From assembly GCA_025925185.1 (NCBI GenBank), contig JAICLV010000087.1, positions 1-10,347 on the forward strand: a stretch of DNA of 10,347 bases. The letters are read 5' to 3'. The notes under the pieces were generated by a model. It ran no database searches. It was not told the origin of the DNA and saw only the letters and a program-made list of their open reading frames with translations. Source of the DNA: Acidothermaceae bacterium (GTDB lineage: Bacteria > Actinomycetota > Actinomycetes > Acidothermales > Acidothermaceae). Numbering within the stretch: the stretch's first letter is position 1; each line of letters opens with the position of its first letter. The position numbers and the translations under genes were made by a program. This document shows, one piece after another, positions 6,351-10,347 of this stretch.

Positions 6351-7460
6351 ATGGAACTGGGTGACGGCACTCGCGCGATCCACGCTGGCATGCCCGACGG
6401 ACCCGACGGCACGCCGCTGGTCAGCAGCCCGGTCCTCGCGTCGACCTACCGCCTCGCCGGCGAGCCGGCCGGCCTGTACCAATACGGTCGGCTCACCAAC
6501 CCGACGTGGACGGCGTGGGAGGCTGCTCTCGGCGAGCTCGAAGGCGGGGAGGCTGTCGCGTTCGCCTCCGGAATCGCGGCGGTGTCGGCGGTTTTGCTCA
6601 CGGCGCTGCGTGCCGGTGACACGCTGGTCATGGCCGACGACTGCTATTACGCCACCCGTCGGCTCGCCGAAGGGTTGCTGACCGACATCGGCGTGAAAGC
6701 CCGGTTGGTGCCGCTGCACCAGCTCGCTGAGAACGTTGAGGGCGCCGCGTTGGTGTGGCTCGAAAGCCCAAGCAACCCCAAGCTCGATGTGTGCGACATC
6801 GCGGCGGTCGCCGACCGCGCGCACCAGCATGGCGCGCGCGTCGCCGTCGACAACACCACCGCGACGCCGCTCGGCCAGCAACCGCTCGAGCTCGGCGCCG
6901 ACTACTCCGTCGCGAGCGACACGAAGGCGCTCACCGGCCACAGCGACCTCATCCTCGGCCACGTCGCCTGCCGCGATCCCGAGGTGGCCGCCACCATCCG
7001 CACCTGGCGGTCGAGCACCGGTGCGATTCCGGGCGTGTTCGAGACCTGGCTAGCGCATCGGTCGTTGATGACGCTCGACCTCCGGCTGCAGCGCCAAGCG
7101 ACGAACGCGCTCGCGCTCGCCGAGATGCTCAGCGCCCACCCTGCGGTGAGCGACGTCCGGTATCCGTGGCTCCCCGCCCACCCCGCACATCAGATCGCGC
7201 TACGACAGATGCGTCGTCCGCCGGGGTTGGTCTCTTTCACCTTGGCCGACGCGGCTGCCGCCGACGGGTTTCTCGCCGCGCTCAGCATTGTCGCCACCGC
7301 CACCAGCTTCGGCGGCCTGCACAGCACCGCCGAACGGCGGGCACGCTGGGGCGGCGACGACGTCGCACCCGGATTCATCAGATTCAGCTGCGGCTGCGAA
7401 GACACCGAAGACCTCATCGCGGACGTCGCCCAGGCGCTGGATGCGCGAAGCGGCGGCTAG
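6351..7460 (+). CDS. Cystathionine gamma-lyase/synthase family PLP enzyme (369 aa)
   Basis: Fold-type I PLP enzyme of the Cys/Met metabolism family. Recognisable parts: TRAIHAG near the N-terminus, the phosphate-binding Tyr45-x-Arg47 in YQYGRLTNPT (the partner-subunit loop), FASGIAA (71-77) that cups the cofactor phosphate, ESPSNPKLD (138-146), the pyridine-N aspartate Asp167 in VAVDNT, the Schiff-base Lys192 in SDTKALTGHSDL, and the carboxylate-binding C-terminal RFSCGCEDTEDL. All catalytic residues are present and the length is near the family norm. Cystathionine gamma-lyase (cystathionine to cysteine, 2-oxobutanoate and ammonia) is the most likely label; cystathionine gamma-synthase or methionine gamma-lyase cannot be excluded from motifs. 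ATG 6351 is chosen because the in-frame extension to 6282 would overlap the upstream gene. The TAG stop shares a CTAG with the converging prenyltransferase gene. Confidence 0.91.
   Translation: MELGDGTRAIHAGMPDGPDGTPLVSSPVLASTYRLAGEPAGLYQYGRLTNPTWTAWEAALGELEGGEAVAFASGIAAVSAVLLTALRAGDTLVMADDCYYATRRLAEGLLTDIGVKARLVPLHQLAENVEGAALVWLESPSNPKLDVCDIAAVADRAHQHGARVAVDNTTATPLGQQPLELGADYSVASDTKALTGHSDLILGHVACRDPEVAATIRTWRSSTGAIPGVFETWLAHRSLMTLDLRLQRQATNALALAEMLSAHPAVSDVRYPWLPAHPAHQIALRQMRRPPGLVSFTLADAAAADGFLAALSIVATATSFGGLHSTAERRARWGGDDVAPGFIRFSCGCEDTEDLIADVAQALDARSGG
7457..7460. other. CTAG shared by two convergent stop codons
   Basis: The palindrome CTAG supplies TAG for the + strand lyase (7458-7460) and TAG for the - strand prenyltransferase (complement of 7457-7459). 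The two genes therefore overlap by 4 bp, with no room for a terminator between them. Confidence 0.9.
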
Positions 7461-8230
7461 GCAGCCCGCCGGCGCGTGGCGTAGGCCCGCAGCGCGCGCA
7501 GGAAGTCAATCTTGCGAAAGCCCGGCCAGTAGACGTCGCAGAAATGTAGTTCGGCCTCGACTCCCTGCCAGAGCATGAAATCGGACAGGCGCAGTTCGCC
7601 GCTGGTGCGGATGATGAGGTCGGGCTCGGGCAGCGTGGGGTTGTAGAGGTGGGCGGAGATGGCGTCGATCGTCAACGAGTCGGCGATCTCGTCGATCGAC
7701 GCGCCCTCGCGATGCGCGGCCTCGAGGAGAATCGACCGAACGGCATCGAGGATCTCGCCCCTACCGTCATAGCCGATCGCCACCGTCAGATGCCCGACCA
7801 CTGGCTTGTCGAGAGTGGCTGTGGCGGCTTCCTTCAGGGCCTTAGCGGTCGAACCCGGTAGCAGGTCGAGATTGCCGGCGAGATGAAGCTGCCACCGGCT
7901 CGTTCGCCGAGACACCCGCGCCGCGATGACATCCTCGGCGACCTCCATGAGGAACGCCACCTCGTCGGCCGGGCGCTTCGCGAGATTGTCGGCAGACGCG
8001 ACCCAAACCGTGACATGGTCGATGCCGAGATCCGCGCACCACTCGAGAACGTCGTCGACGTGCTCGGCTCCGTAGCGATGGCCAACGCTTGGGTTCGCAT
8101 GCCCGTTTTCGCGCGCCCAGCGACGGTTTCCGTCCATGATGAGGGCGACGTGACGCGGCAGCGGCCCGCCAAGCACGGTGCGCCTGAGCACCCGCGCGTA
8201 CAGCGAGATCGCCGCGCTTCTAAAAGACAT
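7457..8230 (-). CDS. uppS: Cis-prenyltransferase, UppS / Z-FPP synthase family (257 aa)
   Basis: Condenses isopentenyl diphosphate onto an allylic diphosphate with Z geometry, feeding polyprenyl-phosphate carriers for cell-wall assembly at the membrane. Motifs: HVALIMDGNRRWA with catalytic Asp33, GHRYGAEHV (50-58), VASADNLAKRP (77-87), Arg208-Thr-Ser-Gly-Glu-Leu-Arg214 for diphosphate binding, and AELHFCDVYWPGF (226-238), in which Glu227 is probably the Mg2+ ligand. DGNRRWA instead of the DGNGRWA of long-chain UppS, and SADNL instead of STENW, resemble the mycobacterial short-chain Z-farnesyl diphosphate synthase type, so the product may be short; this is inference. The start is 3 nt after the parC stop, with GGGAG 7 nt before the ATG lying inside the end of parC, so the two are probably one operon. 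The genome may well hold another, essential UppS. Confidence 0.92.
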   Translation of the reverse strand: MSFRSAAISLYARVLRRTVLGGPLPRHVALIMDGNRRWARENGHANPSVGHRYGAEHVDDVLEWCADLGIDHVTVWVASADNLAKRPADEVAFLMEVAEDVIAARVSRRTSRWQLHLAGNLDLLPGSTAKALKEAATATLDKPVVGHLTVAIGYDGRGEILDAVRSILLEAAHREGASIDEIADSLTIDAISAHLYNPTLPEPDLIIRTSGELRLSDFMLWQGVEAELHFCDVYWPGFRKIDFLRALRAYATRRRAA

Positions 8231-8233
8231 GCC

Positions 8234-10347
<2,114 letters not shown>

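Overview
The window looks like chromosomal DNA from a high-G+C actinomycete (about two thirds G+C by eye). Evidence: ParE has the actinobacterial TOPRIM variant (EGDSALGTAK), there is a DUF222/HNH nuclease of the '13E12' type common in Mycobacteriales and relatives, several genes carry leaderless-type promoters (hexamer, 7 nt, ATG), and the cis-prenyltransferase resembles the mycobacterial short-chain type. I cannot fix the genus.

Layout, left to right: a secreted lipoprotein of unknown function (+); parE, the complete topoisomerase IV subunit B (+); a Tat-exported serine esterase (-) that ends 3 nt from parE; a 215-bp divergent intergenic region with a hairpin, one DnaA-box-like 9-mer and an AT-rich patch; three + strand genes read as a series (DUF222/HNH endonuclease, flavin-type split-barrel oxidoreductase, PLP-dependent Cys/Met-metabolism lyase); then, on the - strand, a UppS-family cis-prenyltransferase directly behind parC, which runs off the right edge and lacks its N-terminus.

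The two topoisomerase IV subunits point towards each other and are separated by about 4.8 kb holding five unrelated genes. ParE (ATPase and TOPRIM) and ParC (cleavage Tyr and C-terminal wrapping domain) should together form the decatenase that separates daughter chromosomes. parC and the prenyltransferase are 3 nt apart and probably cotranscribed. The split-barrel protein and the lyase each carry the same CAGACTG heptamer at the same distance from their ATG, so they are probably leaderless and perhaps transcribed under related control.

No rRNA, tRNA, CRISPR array, transposase or prophage gene is visible, and no gap exceeds 215 bp. I see no convincing new multi-gene system. The points worth a second look are the repeated start-site architecture, the shared CTAG stop, the split par locus, the intergenic elements and the unassigned lipoprotein.
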